From the NCBI RefSeq assembly GCF_035967765.1, contig NZ_JAYWIT010000003.1: a stretch of DNA of 64,000 nt; one strand, 5' to 3'. Numbering within the stretch: the first letter of the stretch is position 1; each line of letters begins with the position of its first letter. This document shows, piece after piece, positions 7,570-16,083 of the stretch. Under the pieces are notes generated by a model. The model searched no databases. It had not been told where the DNA came from and was given only the letters and a program-made list of their open reading frames with translations. A program made the position numbers and the translations under genes. Source of the DNA: Conexibacter stalactiti (GTDB lineage Bacteria > Actinomycetota > Thermoleophilia > Solirubrobacterales > Solirubrobacteraceae).

Positions 7570-8319
7570 GTGCTCGGGCAGGCTCTGTTCAACGCCGGGG
7601 TGACCGAAGCGACGACCGCGGGAACGATCTCGGTCGCGCTCGCCGACGGCAGCTTTCTCGTCCGCGAGGCCGTCGCGCATCTGCTCGCCGACGCCGACGG
7701 CGTCGAGGTCGTCGCCGTCTGCCGCGACCGCGCCGCGCTGCTGGCCGCGGTCGAGCGCGAGCAGCCGGACGTCGTCGTGACCGACAGCAGCCTCGCGCCC
7801 GACCGGGGGCGCGAGCCGCCGCCGCTCGCGATCGGCGAGGAGCTGCGGCGCAGCCATCCCGACATCGGCGTCGTCGAGCTGAGCCAGCGGGTCGAGCCCC
7901 GCTTCGGCGTCGAACTGCTCGCCGACGGCGCCGGCGGCCGCGCCTACCTGCTGAAGGAGCGGCTCGACGACAGCCGCCAGCTCGTCGCCGCGATCGACGT
8001 CGTCGCCCATGGCGGCGCCTACATCGACGCGTGCGTGATCGAGCGGATGCGCGCCGTGCGAGCGCTCGCCGAGCGGTCGCCGCTGGCCGAGCTGTCGCCG
8101 CGCGAGCGCGACGTGCTCGCGCAGATCGCGACCGGCAAGAGCAACGCGCGGATCGCCGCCGACCTCGTGCTGACCAAGCGCGCGGTCGAGAAGCACATCA
8201 ACGCGATCTTCCTGAAGCTCGGCCTCAGCTACGAGACCGACGTCAGCCGTCGCGTGATGGCGACGCTGATCCACCAGGCCGCGACGCACGACGAGGAGCC
8301 GCAGCCGCTCCTGCGCTGA
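7570..8319 (+). CDS. NarL/LuxR-type response regulator
   Basis: 249 residues, GTG start with GAAGGAG about 6 bases upstream. The receiver-like half has the expected phospho-acceptor Asp in PDVVVTDSSLAP and the Lys in AYLLKERLDD. The N-terminal acidic pair is reduced to one Asp (ALADGSFLV), so phosphorylation may be impaired. The C-terminal LuxR helix-turn-helix is clear: LSPRERDVLAQIATGKSNARIAADLVLTKRAVEKHINAIFLKLGL. No histidine kinase is adjacent, so it is an orphan. It may act on the neighbouring cupredoxin genes, which are on the same strand 140 bp away (inference). Confidence 0.88.
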   Translation: MLGQALFNAGVTEATTAGTISVALADGSFLVREAVAHLLADADGVEVVAVCRDRAALLAAVEREQPDVVVTDSSLAPDRGREPPPLAIGEELRRSHPDIGVVELSQRVEPRFGVELLADGAGGRAYLLKERLDDSRQLVAAIDVVAHGGAYIDACVIERMRAVRALAERSPLAELSPRERDVLAQIATGKSNARIAADLVLTKRAVEKHINAIFLKLGLSYETDVSRRVMATLIHQAATHDEEPQPLLR

Positions 8320-8370
8320 GCCGGCGGCCGCGCTTGCCGAGCGCGCCGCGCTGACGGCGACGGTCGCGCG

Positions 8371-8399
8371 TTGACCGCGCCTGTGGCGGCCGTTACGTT
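8371..8399 (+). promoter_or_regulatory. promoter of the cupredoxin genes
   Basis: -35 TTGACC (8371-8376), 17-bp spacer, -10 TACGTT (8394-8399). A second TTGACCG copy lies at 8404-8410, 33 bp downstream of the first, and may be part of a regulator site. The leader to the ATG at 8460 contains a GAGGAGAGG ribosome site. Confidence 0.45.
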
Positions 8400-8459
8400 G
8401 TTGTTGACCGTGCGGTAATGCCGTGCCGTCGCTGTGACACCCGAGGAGAGGTCGGTCCG

Positions 8460-10181
8460 ATGTCGTTGTTCTCGCGGCTTGCGCGGACGCTTCCGCTCGT
8501 CGTCAGCGCGGCCGCGCTGTGCGCGTTCGCCGCCGTGCCCGCCGCCGCGGCGAGCCGCATCGACGAGCAGTACCGCGCCGACGCGCACGCCTCGGCGTTC
8601 ACGAGAACGGCGACGAACATGCGGATCCCGGTGCGCGACCCCGGGCCGCCGCCCGGCGCGCAGGTGCTGAGATACAGATTCGGGCCGCTGACGATCAGAC
8701 CGGGGCAGAACCTGATCGACGTCGACCTGCAGAAGGAGCGGCCGAACGTCGACGGCTGGATCGTCGGCTTCCGCCCGGGCCTCGTCGACGCCAGAACGGG
8801 GAAGAGCCCGCCCGTCACCGAGGTCCACCTGCACCACGCGGTCTGGCTGGTCGACTTCAGACCGACCTTCGCGGCCGGTGAGGAGAAGACGAACTTCAGC
8901 GCACCCCAGGGATACGGCTGGCGCTACACGACGAGACAGATGTGGCTCGTCAACCACATGATCCACGACCTCGTCGGCCAGCCCCACCAGGTCTACCTCA
9001 CCTACGAGCTGTACTTCATCCCCGACAGCGCGCCCGAGGCGGCCGGCGTCAGAGAGATCCGGACGCAGTGGATGGACGTCCAGGGCGTCAAGCCGTACCC
9101 CGTCTTCAACGCGCTGAAGGGCTCCGGCACGCGCGGCAAGTTCGCCTACCCCGACCAGGCGAAGGACCCGTACCCGGACCGCCCGGCGGGCAGCCCCCGC
9201 AACCAGTGGGTCGCCGACCGCGACGCGACGCTCGTGCTCGCCGCCGGTCACCTCCATCCGGGCGGGCTGTGGACCGACCTGACGGTGACGCGCGCCGGCC
9301 GCACCGTGCGCGTCTTCCGCTCACGCGCGAACTACTACGAGCCGAGCGGCGCCGTCTCGTGGGACGTCGCGATGAGCGCGACCGGCCCCGACTGGCGGGT
9401 GCAGATTCGCAGAGGCGACGTGCTCGCCGTCAACGCGACCTACGACACCAGTCGCGCCTCCTGGTACGAGGTGATGGGGATCATGATCACCGGCATCACC
9501 GTCGGCGACGAGGGCGGCGTCGACCCCTTCACCGGCCAGGTCGACCAGAGCGACTTCCTCACGCACGGCCGTCTGCGCGAGAACGTCGAACCGCCCGGCA
9601 CGCGCAGACGCAATCCCGGCTACTCCAACGCGGTCAAGCTGCGCCAGGGCCCGTTCGTCTCGAAGGTCGTGATCCGCAACTTCGGCTTCGCGCCGGGCGA
9701 CCTGACGATGCCGGGTCGCAGCGGGCTGCCGCCGTCGGTCGCGCAGGGCAGCAGCCTCACGTTCGTCAACAGAGACGAGCCGGCGACCGTCCGCTTCCAC
9801 ACCGTCACCGCGTGCAGAGCGCCGTGCGACCGCGGCAGCGGCATCAGCTTCCCGCTCGCCGACGGCGCCGGGCTGTTCGACTCCGGCGAGCTCGGCTTCG
9901 GGCCGGCGATCGGGACGGTCGGCCTCGGCGGAGGCGGAGGCGGCTACGGTGACGCGAGCGTCCCGGGCAGCCCCGTGATCGACGTGCCGGCCGCCAGAGA
10001 GGACTGCGAGGAGGGCGGGCCGACCGGCCTCATCAACGCGGTCAAGACCGGCTGCATCGGAAGACTGTCGTGGAAGACGCCGCGCGACCTCTCGCCCGGC
10101 ACCTACACGTACTTCTGCCGCATCCATCCGTTCATGCGGGGCGCCTTCCGTGTCGTCCCGAAGCAACGCCTGAAGAACTAG
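8460..10181 (+). CDS. secreted copper protein: Nod19-like domain plus C-terminal cupredoxin
   Basis: 573 residues with a signal peptide (hydrophobic core about 10-28, cleavage near AAAAS). The main domain carries several His motifs: VHLHHAVWLVDF, MWLVNHMIHDL and GHLHPGGLW. These recall the copper-type beta-sandwich of plant SURNod19-like proteins (tentative). The last 180 residues form a cupredoxin-like domain ending PGTYTYFCRIHPFMRGAFRV, with the type 1 copper pattern C-x2-H-x2-M and a candidate first His in VRFHTVTAC. A Gly-rich linker (GLGGGGGGYG) interrupts the cupredoxin. It should be an exported redox or copper-binding protein. A small cupredoxin follows 9 bp later, probably in the same operon. 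Confidence 0.8.
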   Translation: MSLFSRLARTLPLVVSAAALCAFAAVPAAAASRIDEQYRADAHASAFTRTATNMRIPVRDPGPPPGAQVLRYRFGPLTIRPGQNLIDVDLQKERPNVDGWIVGFRPGLVDARTGKSPPVTEVHLHHAVWLVDFRPTFAAGEEKTNFSAPQGYGWRYTTRQMWLVNHMIHDLVGQPHQVYLTYELYFIPDSAPEAAGVREIRTQWMDVQGVKPYPVFNALKGSGTRGKFAYPDQAKDPYPDRPAGSPRNQWVADRDATLVLAAGHLHPGGLWTDLTVTRAGRTVRVFRSRANYYEPSGAVSWDVAMSATGPDWRVQIRRGDVLAVNATYDTSRASWYEVMGIMITGITVGDEGGVDPFTGQVDQSDFLTHGRLRENVEPPGTRRRNPGYSNAVKLRQGPFVSKVVIRNFGFAPGDLTMPGRSGLPPSVAQGSSLTFVNRDEPATVRFHTVTACRAPCDRGSGISFPLADGAGLFDSGELGFGPAIGTVGLGGGGGGYGDASVPGSPVIDVPAAREDCEEGGPTGLINAVKTGCIGRLSWKTPRDLSPGTYTYFCRIHPFMRGAFRVVPKQRLKN

Positions 10182-10190
10182 GACCAGCTC

Positions 10191-10529
10191 ATGATCAACC
10201 GCAAGCTCCTCGTCGCGGCGGCGGCAGCCATCGTCGCCGCCGGCGGCGGCGCGCTCGCCGTCGTGCCCGCGCTCGCCGCCACCAAGACCGTCACCGTCAA
10301 GGACAACGTCTTCGCGCCGACCGCACTGACGGTCGCCAAGGGGACGACCGTCAGATGGGTCTGGCGCGGCCGCGCCGCGCACAACGTCTCCGTGTCGAGA
10401 GGGCCGACGCGCTTCCACAGCCCGAACAAGGTGCGCGGCAGCTACTCGAAGCAGCTCGGCCGCGCCGGCACGTACGCGATCCACTGCACGATCCACCCGG
10501 GCATGAAGATGACCGTGAAGGTGCGGTAG
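10191..10529 (+). CDS. secreted single-domain cupredoxin (plastocyanin-like)
   Basis: 112 residues: a signal peptide (1-31, ending ALAA) followed by one cupredoxin fold. Ligands visible: the His in GRAAHNVSV, then CTIHPGM giving C-x2-H-x2-M, as in plastocyanin/amicyanin-type blue copper sites. The motif DNVFAPTALTVAKGTTVRWVWRG is the usual first strands. It should carry electrons or copper outside the membrane, possibly to or from the larger copper protein 9 bp upstream. It converges with glutathione peroxidase, with stop codons separated by one base. Confidence 0.9.
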   Translation: MINRKLLVAAAAAIVAAGGGALAVVPALAATKTVTVKDNVFAPTALTVAKGTTVRWVWRGRAAHNVSVSRGPTRFHSPNKVRGSYSKQLGRAGTYAIHCTIHPGMKMTVKVR

Positions 10530-10530
10530 C

Positions 10531-11028
10531 TCAGGCTCCCGCGCGCGCCAGCGCCGCTTCGATCGCGCCGACGACGTCGTCGGACTCCGGCTCGGTCTGC
10601 GGGCGGAAGCGGGCGACCACCTCGCCGCCGGGGGCGAGCAGGAACTTCTCGAAGTTCCACTGCACGTCGCCGGCCTCGCCGGCGGCGTCGGGATGGGCGG
10701 TCAGGTGCGCGTAGAGCGGATGGCGCTCCTCGCCGTTGACCTCGACCTTCTCCGTCAGCGGGAAGGTCGTGCCGTAGGTCGTCGAGCAGAAGGTGGCGAT
10801 CTCCTCCGGCGTGCCGGGCTCCTGGCCCATGAACTGGTTGCAGGGCACGCCGAGGACGGTGAAGGCGTCGTCGCCGAAGCGCTGCTGCAGCCGCTCCAGC
10901 CCCTCGTACTGCGGCGTCAGGCCGCAGCGCGAGGCGACGTTGACGACGAGGACGACGCGCTCGGCGAGCGCGTCACGGTCGAGGTCGCTGCCGTCGAGGC
11001 GGCGCAGTTCGGTCTCGAATGGGCTCAT
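10531..11028 (-). CDS. glutathione/thioredoxin peroxidase (GPx family)
   Basis: 165 residues, a normal bacterial GPx length. Family motifs: VVNVASRCGLTPQYEGLERL with peroxidatic Cys (not selenocysteine), GVPCNQFMGQEPGT with the conserved Gln, and WNFEKFLL with the conserved Trp. It reduces hydrogen peroxide and lipid hydroperoxides; bacterial Cys-GPx enzymes usually draw electrons from thioredoxin. Start at 11028 because homology begins there. It lies 11 bp downstream of the drug exporter on the same strand and may be co-transcribed. Confidence 0.93.
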   Translation of the reverse strand: MSPFETELRRLDGSDLDRDALAERVVLVVNVASRCGLTPQYEGLERLQQRFGDDAFTVLGVPCNQFMGQEPGTPEEIATFCSTTYGTTFPLTEKVEVNGEERHPLYAHLTAHPDAAGEAGDVQWNFEKFLLAPGGEVVARFRPQTEPESDDVVGAIEAALARAGA

Positions 11029-11039
11029 GCGTGCGGAAT

Positions 11040-12593
11040 CTACGCCGCTGGCGCGGCGGCGGTCTCGTCGTCGGCCACGACCTGCTCCTCGACGCGGCCG
11101 CGCGGCATCCCGAATCTGGCGACGAGGAAGGCGACGACCATGATCCCCGCCATCGCGTAGACGACGACCTGCGTCGACTGCGCGACGTCGAGCTGGACGG
11201 CGTCGAGCATCGCTCTGGTCGGGCCGCCGCCGGAGCCGCAGGCGCTGCCTGCGGCGGCGCTGCCGCCGGAGATCGAGTGCGCGATCGACTCGGCGCAGGC
11301 GCTCGGCACGCCTCTGGACGTGAGTGAGTCGTCGATGCGGCGGACGTTCTCGCTGATCAGGACCGAGCCGAGGATCGCGAGGCCGAGCGAGGCGCCGAAG
11401 TTGCGCACCGTCTGCGTGATGCCGGTGACCTCGCCGTAGCTCGTTCTCGGCGCGCGGTTGACGGCGTCGGTGCTGACCGGTCCGAGCACCAGGCCCATGC
11501 CGGCGCCCGCGAGCGCGAGGTAGTACCACTGGTTGGAGAAGTCCATGTCGGGCAGCTGCTGGCCCCAGAGCCAGAAGCCGAGCGCCGCGACTATGCAGCC
11601 GAGCGCGACCGCCGGCTTGGCGCCCTTGCTGTCGAGGATCCGCCCGCCCCACTGCGAGGCCGTCGCGAAGCCGCCGAAGAAGACGAGCAGGAAGAGGCCG
11701 GCCTCGCTCGAGCTGTAGTCGAGCGACGCCTGCGCGTAGACGCTGGCGAAGAAGAAGAGCGGCACGAACACGGCCGATATCAGGAACAGCACGAGGTTGT
11801 CGGCGCTGAACGCTCTCTGGGCGAAGATCCGCACCTGGATCAGCGGATCGGTCGTGCGCAGCTGGTAGAGCACGAAGACGACGAGCAGCACCAGCCCGGC
11901 GACTATGCAGCCGATCGTGCGCGGGTCGGCCCAACCCCACACGGCCGCCTGCTGGAGGCCGAGCACGGCGAGGCCCATCGCGATCGAGACGAGCACCGCG
12001 CCGCGGTAGTCGATCGGGACTCTGTGCGGTCTCTGGTCGGGCTTGGCGCGCAGCGTCAGCACGACCGCGATGATCGCGACCGGGACGTTGACCCAGAAGA
12101 TCGCGCGCCACGTCCACTCGGTCAGGTAGCCGCCGGCGAGCGGGCCGACCGCGGTGAGGCCGCCGGTGGCGGCGAAGAAGATCGCCAGCGCCTTGCCGCG
12201 CTCGCGCAGCGGGTAGGCGGCGACGACGATCGCGAGCGCGGCCGGGAACAGCACCGCGGCGCTGGCGCCCTGCAGGATGCGGAAGAAGATCATCCACGTC
12301 TCGCCGAAGTCGCCGGTCGGCGTGGCGCCGCAGAGGGCGGAGAAGAGCGCGAAGCCGACGACACCGATCAGCACCATCCGCCGGTGGCCGAGCACGTCGG
12401 CGAGCTTGCCGCCGAGCGCGAAGAGGGCCGAGAGCGCGAGCAGGTAGCCGTTGATGATCCACTGCGCGCCGGTCGCCGACAGCGACAGGTCGTCCTGCAG
12501 CTCCGGGATCGCGAGCGCGACGATCGTCTGGTCGATGAACATCATCGCGACGGCGAAGATCATCGCCACCAGCGTCAGCCGTTTGTTGTTCAC
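11040..12593 (-). CDS. DHA2-family MFS multidrug efflux transporter
   Basis: 517 residues with about 14 hydrophobic segments, as in the EmrB/QacA (DHA2) branch. Characteristic motifs: MFIDQTIVALAIPELQDDL in TM1, QWIINGYLLALSALFALGGKLADVLGHRRM (motif A region), and GAAGGLTAVGPLAGGYL-like sequence in TM5. It would export drugs or toxic metabolites by proton antiport. GTG start preceded by GGAGGAG; a small hairpin (12607-12623) sits just upstream of the ribosome site. A long polar loop near the C-terminus (SGGSAAAGSACGSGGG) is unusual. Substrate unknown. Confidence 0.93.
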   Translation of the reverse strand: MNNKRLTLVAMIFAVAMMFIDQTIVALAIPELQDDLSLSATGAQWIINGYLLALSALFALGGKLADVLGHRRMVLIGVVGFALFSALCGATPTGDFGETWMIFFRILQGASAAVLFPAALAIVVAAYPLRERGKALAIFFAATGGLTAVGPLAGGYLTEWTWRAIFWVNVPVAIIAVVLTLRAKPDQRPHRVPIDYRGAVLVSIAMGLAVLGLQQAAVWGWADPRTIGCIVAGLVLLVVFVLYQLRTTDPLIQVRIFAQRAFSADNLVLFLISAVFVPLFFFASVYAQASLDYSSSEAGLFLLVFFGGFATASQWGGRILDSKGAKPAVALGCIVAALGFWLWGQQLPDMDFSNQWYYLALAGAGMGLVLGPVSTDAVNRAPRTSYGEVTGITQTVRNFGASLGLAILGSVLISENVRRIDDSLTSRGVPSACAESIAHSISGGSAAAGSACGSGGGPTRAMLDAVQLDVAQSTQVVVYAMAGIMVVAFLVARFGMPRGRVEEQVVADDETAAAPAA

Positions 12594-12606
12594 CGGAACT
12601 CCTCCG

Positions 12607-12623
12607 CGCCGTTTACCGGCGCA
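12607..12623 (-). promoter_or_regulatory. inverted repeat upstream of the MFS exporter
   Basis: GCGCCG-N5-CGGCGC, placed just before the GGAGGAG ribosome site. It could be a small RNA hairpin or a TetR-type operator for the exporter; there is no adjacent regulator gene to decide. Confidence 0.3.
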
Positions 12624-12710
12624 AGCCTAGGCGGGCGGGCGGCGGCGAGGCAAGCGCCGTCGCGGGCGCGGGTCAGCGCGCGCGGGGCCGCGGGGAGGGG
12701 CGTCGCCGCT

Positions 12711-13046
12711 TCAGCGCGGCAGCCGGCGGACCTGCCAGAGCAGCCACTCGTAGGAGGCGTCGCCGCCGCAGACGGCGGGCCAGTCGCGCAGCGCACGCTC
12801 GACTCTCGCGGCCGGCACGCGGCCGAGGATCCGCACGCTGCCGCCGTGACCCTCGCCGTCGAGGTGGCGGACGGTGTACAGCTCTTCCGTCTCCTCGATC
12901 CAGGCGGCGCGGTAGGTCGAGCCGTCGCGCGCTCTCCAGCGCAGCCCGAGGTCGCGCTCGCGCGAACGACGGCGGGTCGGGTCGGAATAGAGCGCCTGCA
13001 GGGAGGGGAGGGAGGTGCGATTTGAGGAGATCGCCGCGCTGTTCAT
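12711..13046 (-). CDS. hypothetical protein
   Basis: 111 residues, basic and Arg-rich, without signal peptide or membrane segment. The second half (DGSTYRAAWIEETEELYTVRHLDGEGHGGSVRILGRVP) reads like a small beta-rich domain, and YEWLLWQVRRLP ends the protein. Third-position GC is high and no convincing alternative frame exists. I do not recognise a family. It is transcribed divergently from the GT39-type gene. Confidence 0.6.
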   Translation of the reverse strand: MNSAAISSNRTSLPSLQALYSDPTRRRSRERDLGLRWRARDGSTYRAAWIEETEELYTVRHLDGEGHGGSVRILGRVPAARVERALRDWPAVCGGDASYEWLLWQVRRLPR

Positions 13047-13182
13047 GGCTGCAGCATCACCGCGAACCCTGAACGACTCCTTGTCCTCACCTCAAAGAAC
13101 TATGAGAGTCGGCGCGCGGGTTCGCCCCCTCTCCGTGCGAGGACGGGGCGCCGCGCACGCCTCCCGGCCACCGCTCGGGCGC

Positions 13183-13219
13183 CTCCCAGGGTGCTCCCAG
13201 GGAGCGGTCGCACGATGCT
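13183..13219 (+). promoter_or_regulatory. tandem CTCCCAGG boxes and promoter of the GT39-type gene
   Basis: CTCCCAGG occurs at 13183-13190 and again at 13194-13201, an 11-bp period, which is the spacing of OmpR/PhoB-type direct-repeat sites. A -10-like GATGCT (13214-13219) lies 5 bp before the ATG at 13225, pointing to a leaderless message whose -35 is replaced by the boxes. The same box recurs before the OmpR-type regulator at 15366. Confidence 0.55.
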
Positions 13220-13224
13220 CGACC

Positions 13225-15306
13225 ATGCGACCGAATCCAGCGAAGCTCGAACATGCCGGCGCGGCCGCCGGCCTCGGCGGCCGGGCCGCCCCGGCAGGCG
13301 CGGCGACCGATGCCGCCGCCCCTTCGAAGGCGACCGCCTTCCTGACCGCGCTGCGGCGCCGCCCCGAGCTGCTCGGGCTGCTGGTGCTGGCCGGCGTGCT
13401 CTACCTGTGGGCGCTCAGCCGCAACGGCTGGGCCAACACGTACTACAGCGCTGCCGTCCGCTCGATGTCGGAGAGCTGGCACGACTTCCTCTACGGCTCG
13501 TTCGACAGCAGCGGGCTGATGACCGTCGACAAGCCGCCGCTGGCGCTGTGGGTGCAGGCGCTGTCGGTCCGCCTGTTCGGCTTCAACTCGCTCGCGATCC
13601 TCGTGCCGCAGGCGCTGATGGGGATGGCGAGCGCCGGCCTCACCTACGACCTCGTGCGGCGCCGCTTCAGCCGCGCGGCCGGCTTCGCGGCCGGGCTCGC
13701 GCTCGTGCTGACGCCGGTCACCGTCGCGATCTCGCGCCACAACAACCCCGACGCGCTGCTGATCCTCTGCTCGGTCGCGGCGATCTGGTTCCTCGTGCGC
13801 GGCCTCGAAGACGGCCGCACGAAGTGGATCGTGCTCGCGGGCGTGATGGTCGGCCTCGGCTTCGAGGCGAAGATGGGCGCGGCGCTGCTGGTCGTGCCCG
13901 GGATCGCGCTCGCGTGGCTGTGGACCTCGCCGCGCGGCCGCGGCCTGCTCGACAGCTTCAAGCAGCTCCTGCTCGGCGGGATCGCGCTGGCGGCGGTCGG
14001 GCTGGCGTGGCCGCTGCTGGTGTGGCTGACGCCCGCGGCCGACCGGCCGTGGGTCGGCGGCACGACTGACAACTCGATCTGGTCGCTGATCATGGACTAC
14101 AACGGCCTCGGCCGGCTCGATGGACAGCTCGGCGGGCCCGGCGGCGGGACGGGCGGTCCGGGTGGCGGCGGCGGTGGCGGCTCCGTCTTCGGCGGCGACG
14201 CCGGCCCGCTGCGGCTGCTGGGCGAGTCGCTCGGCGGCCAGGTCGGCTGGCTGCTCGGCGTCGCGCTCGTCGGCGGGATCGGCCTGCTCGTCGCGACGCG
14301 GCTGCGCCGCTCGGACCTGCGCAGCGGCTGGCTGATCGCGGTCGGCGGCGCCTTCGCCACCAGCGCGATCGCGTTCAGCTTCGCGAGAGGGATCTTCCAC
14401 CCGTACTACGTCTCGGCGCTGGCGCCGTTCGCGGCGGCGCTCGTCGGCGCGACGGTCGGGCTGGTGCAGGAAGGCGGCACGCGGGCGCGGATCGTCGGCG
14501 CGGCGGCCGTCGCCGGCGGCGTGATCACGACGCTGGCGGTCCTGCACGCGACCGGCGACATGGGCTGGCTGGCGCCGGTCGTCGTGCTCGCCGGCGGCGC
14601 GACCGTCGTGGCGGTGGCGCTCCCGGGCGTCAGCGGGCGACTGCGCAACGCGGCGCTCGCGGCGATGCTCGCGCTGCTGCTGTTCGCGCCGGCCAGCTGG
14701 GCCTTCCAGACGCTGGGCCACGCGACCAGCTCGACCTTCCCCGCGGGCGGACCCGCGGACGTCGGGATGGGCGGCGGGCCGGGCGGCGGCGGGCCGGGCG
14801 GGATGGGTGGCAGAGGCGGCTTCGGCGGCGGCCAGGGCGGACCGCCCGGGATGACGCAGGGCGGCCCCCAGATGCAGTTGGGGACGCCTCCCGCCGGGAT
14901 GACCGGCGGCCCCGGGGGCGGCGGAGGCGGCATGTTCGGCGGCGACGCCAACCTGACCGAGGCGCTCACCTACGTGAACGCCAACGGCGGCGGCACGATC
15001 GGCGTCTCCAGCCAACAGGGCGCGGCGACCTCGATCATCCAGTCGGGCGCGAGCGTCGCCGGCATCGGCGGCTTCTCCGGCCGTGAGAGCGAGGTCTCGG
15101 TCGACTGGCTCGCGAACGCCGTCGAGAGCGGCGAGATCCGCTGGGTGCTCGTGAGCGACAGCGGCAGCGGCGGGATGGGCAACGACGGCCGCACCGGCTC
15201 CACCACCGCGATGGACGCGGCGGCGCAGGTGGGCAGCGAGACGACCGTCGACGGGCTCTACGACCTGCAGGGCACGGCCGACGCGCTGCGGGCGCTGGCG
15301 TCATGA
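13225..15306 (+). CDS. GT39-type membrane glycosyltransferase (ArnT/PMT-like)
   Basis: 693 residues. An N-terminal cytoplasmic tail is followed by some 12 membrane segments and a soluble C-terminal domain. The first extracytoplasmic loop has the family Asp motif DKPPLALWVQALS (GT-C fold), after NGWANTYYSAAVRSMSESW. Such enzymes move a sugar from a lipid-phosphate donor onto lipid or protein outside the membrane. Two Gly-rich insertions (about residues 302-330 and 508-575, GGPGGG repeats with Met/Gln) interrupt it, and the C-terminal domain (from NLTEALTYVNANGG) resembles the YkcA/B-type tail. Start chosen from the promoter; there is no strong ribosome site. It is followed by a two-component pair and a GT2-GtrA fusion, suggesting regulated envelope glycosylation. 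Confidence 0.88.
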   Translation: MRPNPAKLEHAGAAAGLGGRAAPAGAATDAAAPSKATAFLTALRRRPELLGLLVLAGVLYLWALSRNGWANTYYSAAVRSMSESWHDFLYGSFDSSGLMTVDKPPLALWVQALSVRLFGFNSLAILVPQALMGMASAGLTYDLVRRRFSRAAGFAAGLALVLTPVTVAISRHNNPDALLILCSVAAIWFLVRGLEDGRTKWIVLAGVMVGLGFEAKMGAALLVVPGIALAWLWTSPRGRGLLDSFKQLLLGGIALAAVGLAWPLLVWLTPAADRPWVGGTTDNSIWSLIMDYNGLGRLDGQLGGPGGGTGGPGGGGGGGSVFGGDAGPLRLLGESLGGQVGWLLGVALVGGIGLLVATRLRRSDLRSGWLIAVGGAFATSAIAFSFARGIFHPYYVSALAPFAAALVGATVGLVQEGGTRARIVGAAAVAGGVITTLAVLHATGDMGWLAPVVVLAGGATVVAVALPGVSGRLRNAALAAMLALLLFAPASWAFQTLGHATSSTFPAGGPADVGMGGGPGGGGPGGMGGRGGFGGGQGGPPGMTQGGPQMQLGTPPAGMTGGPGGGGGGMFGGDANLTEALTYVNANGGGTIGVSSQQGAATSIIQSGASVAGIGGFSGRESEVSVDWLANAVESGEIRWVLVSDSGSGGMGNDGRTGSTTAMDAAAQVGSETTVDGLYDLQGTADALRALAS

Positions 15307-15325
15307 GCGCGCTGCGCACAGCCGG

Positions 15326-15359
15326 CACTCAGGAAGCTCCCAGGTTGGGTAGGGATACT
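15326..15359 (+). promoter_or_regulatory. CTCCCAGG direct repeat and leaderless promoter of the OmpR-type regulator
   Basis: CACTCAGG (15326-15333) and CTCCCAGG (15337-15344) repeat with an 11-bp period. A -10-like GATACT (15354-15359) lies 6 bp before the ATG at 15366. The architecture matches that before the GT39-type gene, suggesting the regulator controls both that gene and itself. Confidence 0.55.
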
Positions 15360-15365
15360 GCAGCC

Positions 15366-16073
15366 ATGAACCCCCAGGGTGACCAGACCCATCGGGTGCT
15401 CGTCGTCGATGACGAGCCCAACATCGTGGACGTGATCACGATGGCGCTCAGATTCCAGGGCTTCGAGGTCGCTTCGGCGGCGACCGGTGCCGAGGCGCTG
15501 CAGCAGGTGCTCGTGTTCCGCCCGCATCTGCTGCTGCTCGACGTGATGCTGCCCGACATGGAGGGCTTCGACGTCGCCAGACGGCTCGGCGCCGAGCGCG
15601 CGAAGGTGCCGATCATCTTCCTCACCGCGCGCGACGCGACCGACGACAGAGTGCGCGGCCTGACGCTCGGCGGCGACGACTACGTCACGAAGCCGTTCAG
15701 CCTCGAGGAGCTGGTCGCCCGCATCCGCACGATCCTGCGCCGCAGCGGCGTCGCCGAGGCGGAGTCGAGCAGACTGGTCTTCGAGGACCTCGAGCTGGAC
15801 GACGACGCGCGCGAGGTGACCCGCGCCGGCGAGTTCATCGACCTGACCGCGACCGAGTACCGGCTCCTGCGCTACCTGATGCTCAACCCACGGCGGGTGC
15901 TGACGCGCGCGCAGCTGCTGGAGCACGTCTGGAGCTACGACTTCGGCGGCGACGCGCGCGTGCTGGAGACCTACGTCAGCTACCTGCGCAAGAAGCTCGA
16001 CGCGCACGGGCCGCCGTTGATCCAGACGGTGCGCGGCGTCGGCTACGCCCTGCGGCTGCCGCGCGCCACGTGA
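15366..16073 (+). CDS. OmpR/PhoB-family response regulator
   Basis: 235 residues. Receiver domain: acidic pair in VVDDEPN, phospho-acceptor D59 in LLLDVMLPDMEG, switch Thr in FLTAR and K110 in YVTKPF. The C-terminal winged helix is complete (LTATEYRLLRYLMLNPRRVLTRAQLLEHVW ... VETYVSYLRKKL-type segment ... IQTVRGVGYALRL). Likely phosphorylated by the kinase 11 bp downstream. An in-frame ATG at 15303, overlapping the glycosyltransferase stop, could add 21 residues by coupling. I prefer 15366 because homology and the promoter agree. Confidence 0.93.
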   Translation: MNPQGDQTHRVLVVDDEPNIVDVITMALRFQGFEVASAATGAEALQQVLVFRPHLLLLDVMLPDMEGFDVARRLGAERAKVPIIFLTARDATDDRVRGLTLGGDDYVTKPFSLEELVARIRTILRRSGVAEAESSRLVFEDLELDDDAREVTRAGEFIDLTATEYRLLRYLMLNPRRVLTRAQLLEHVWSYDFGGDARVLETYVSYLRKKLDAHGPPLIQTVRGVGYALRLPRAT

Positions 16074-16083
16074 GGCAGCCGCG

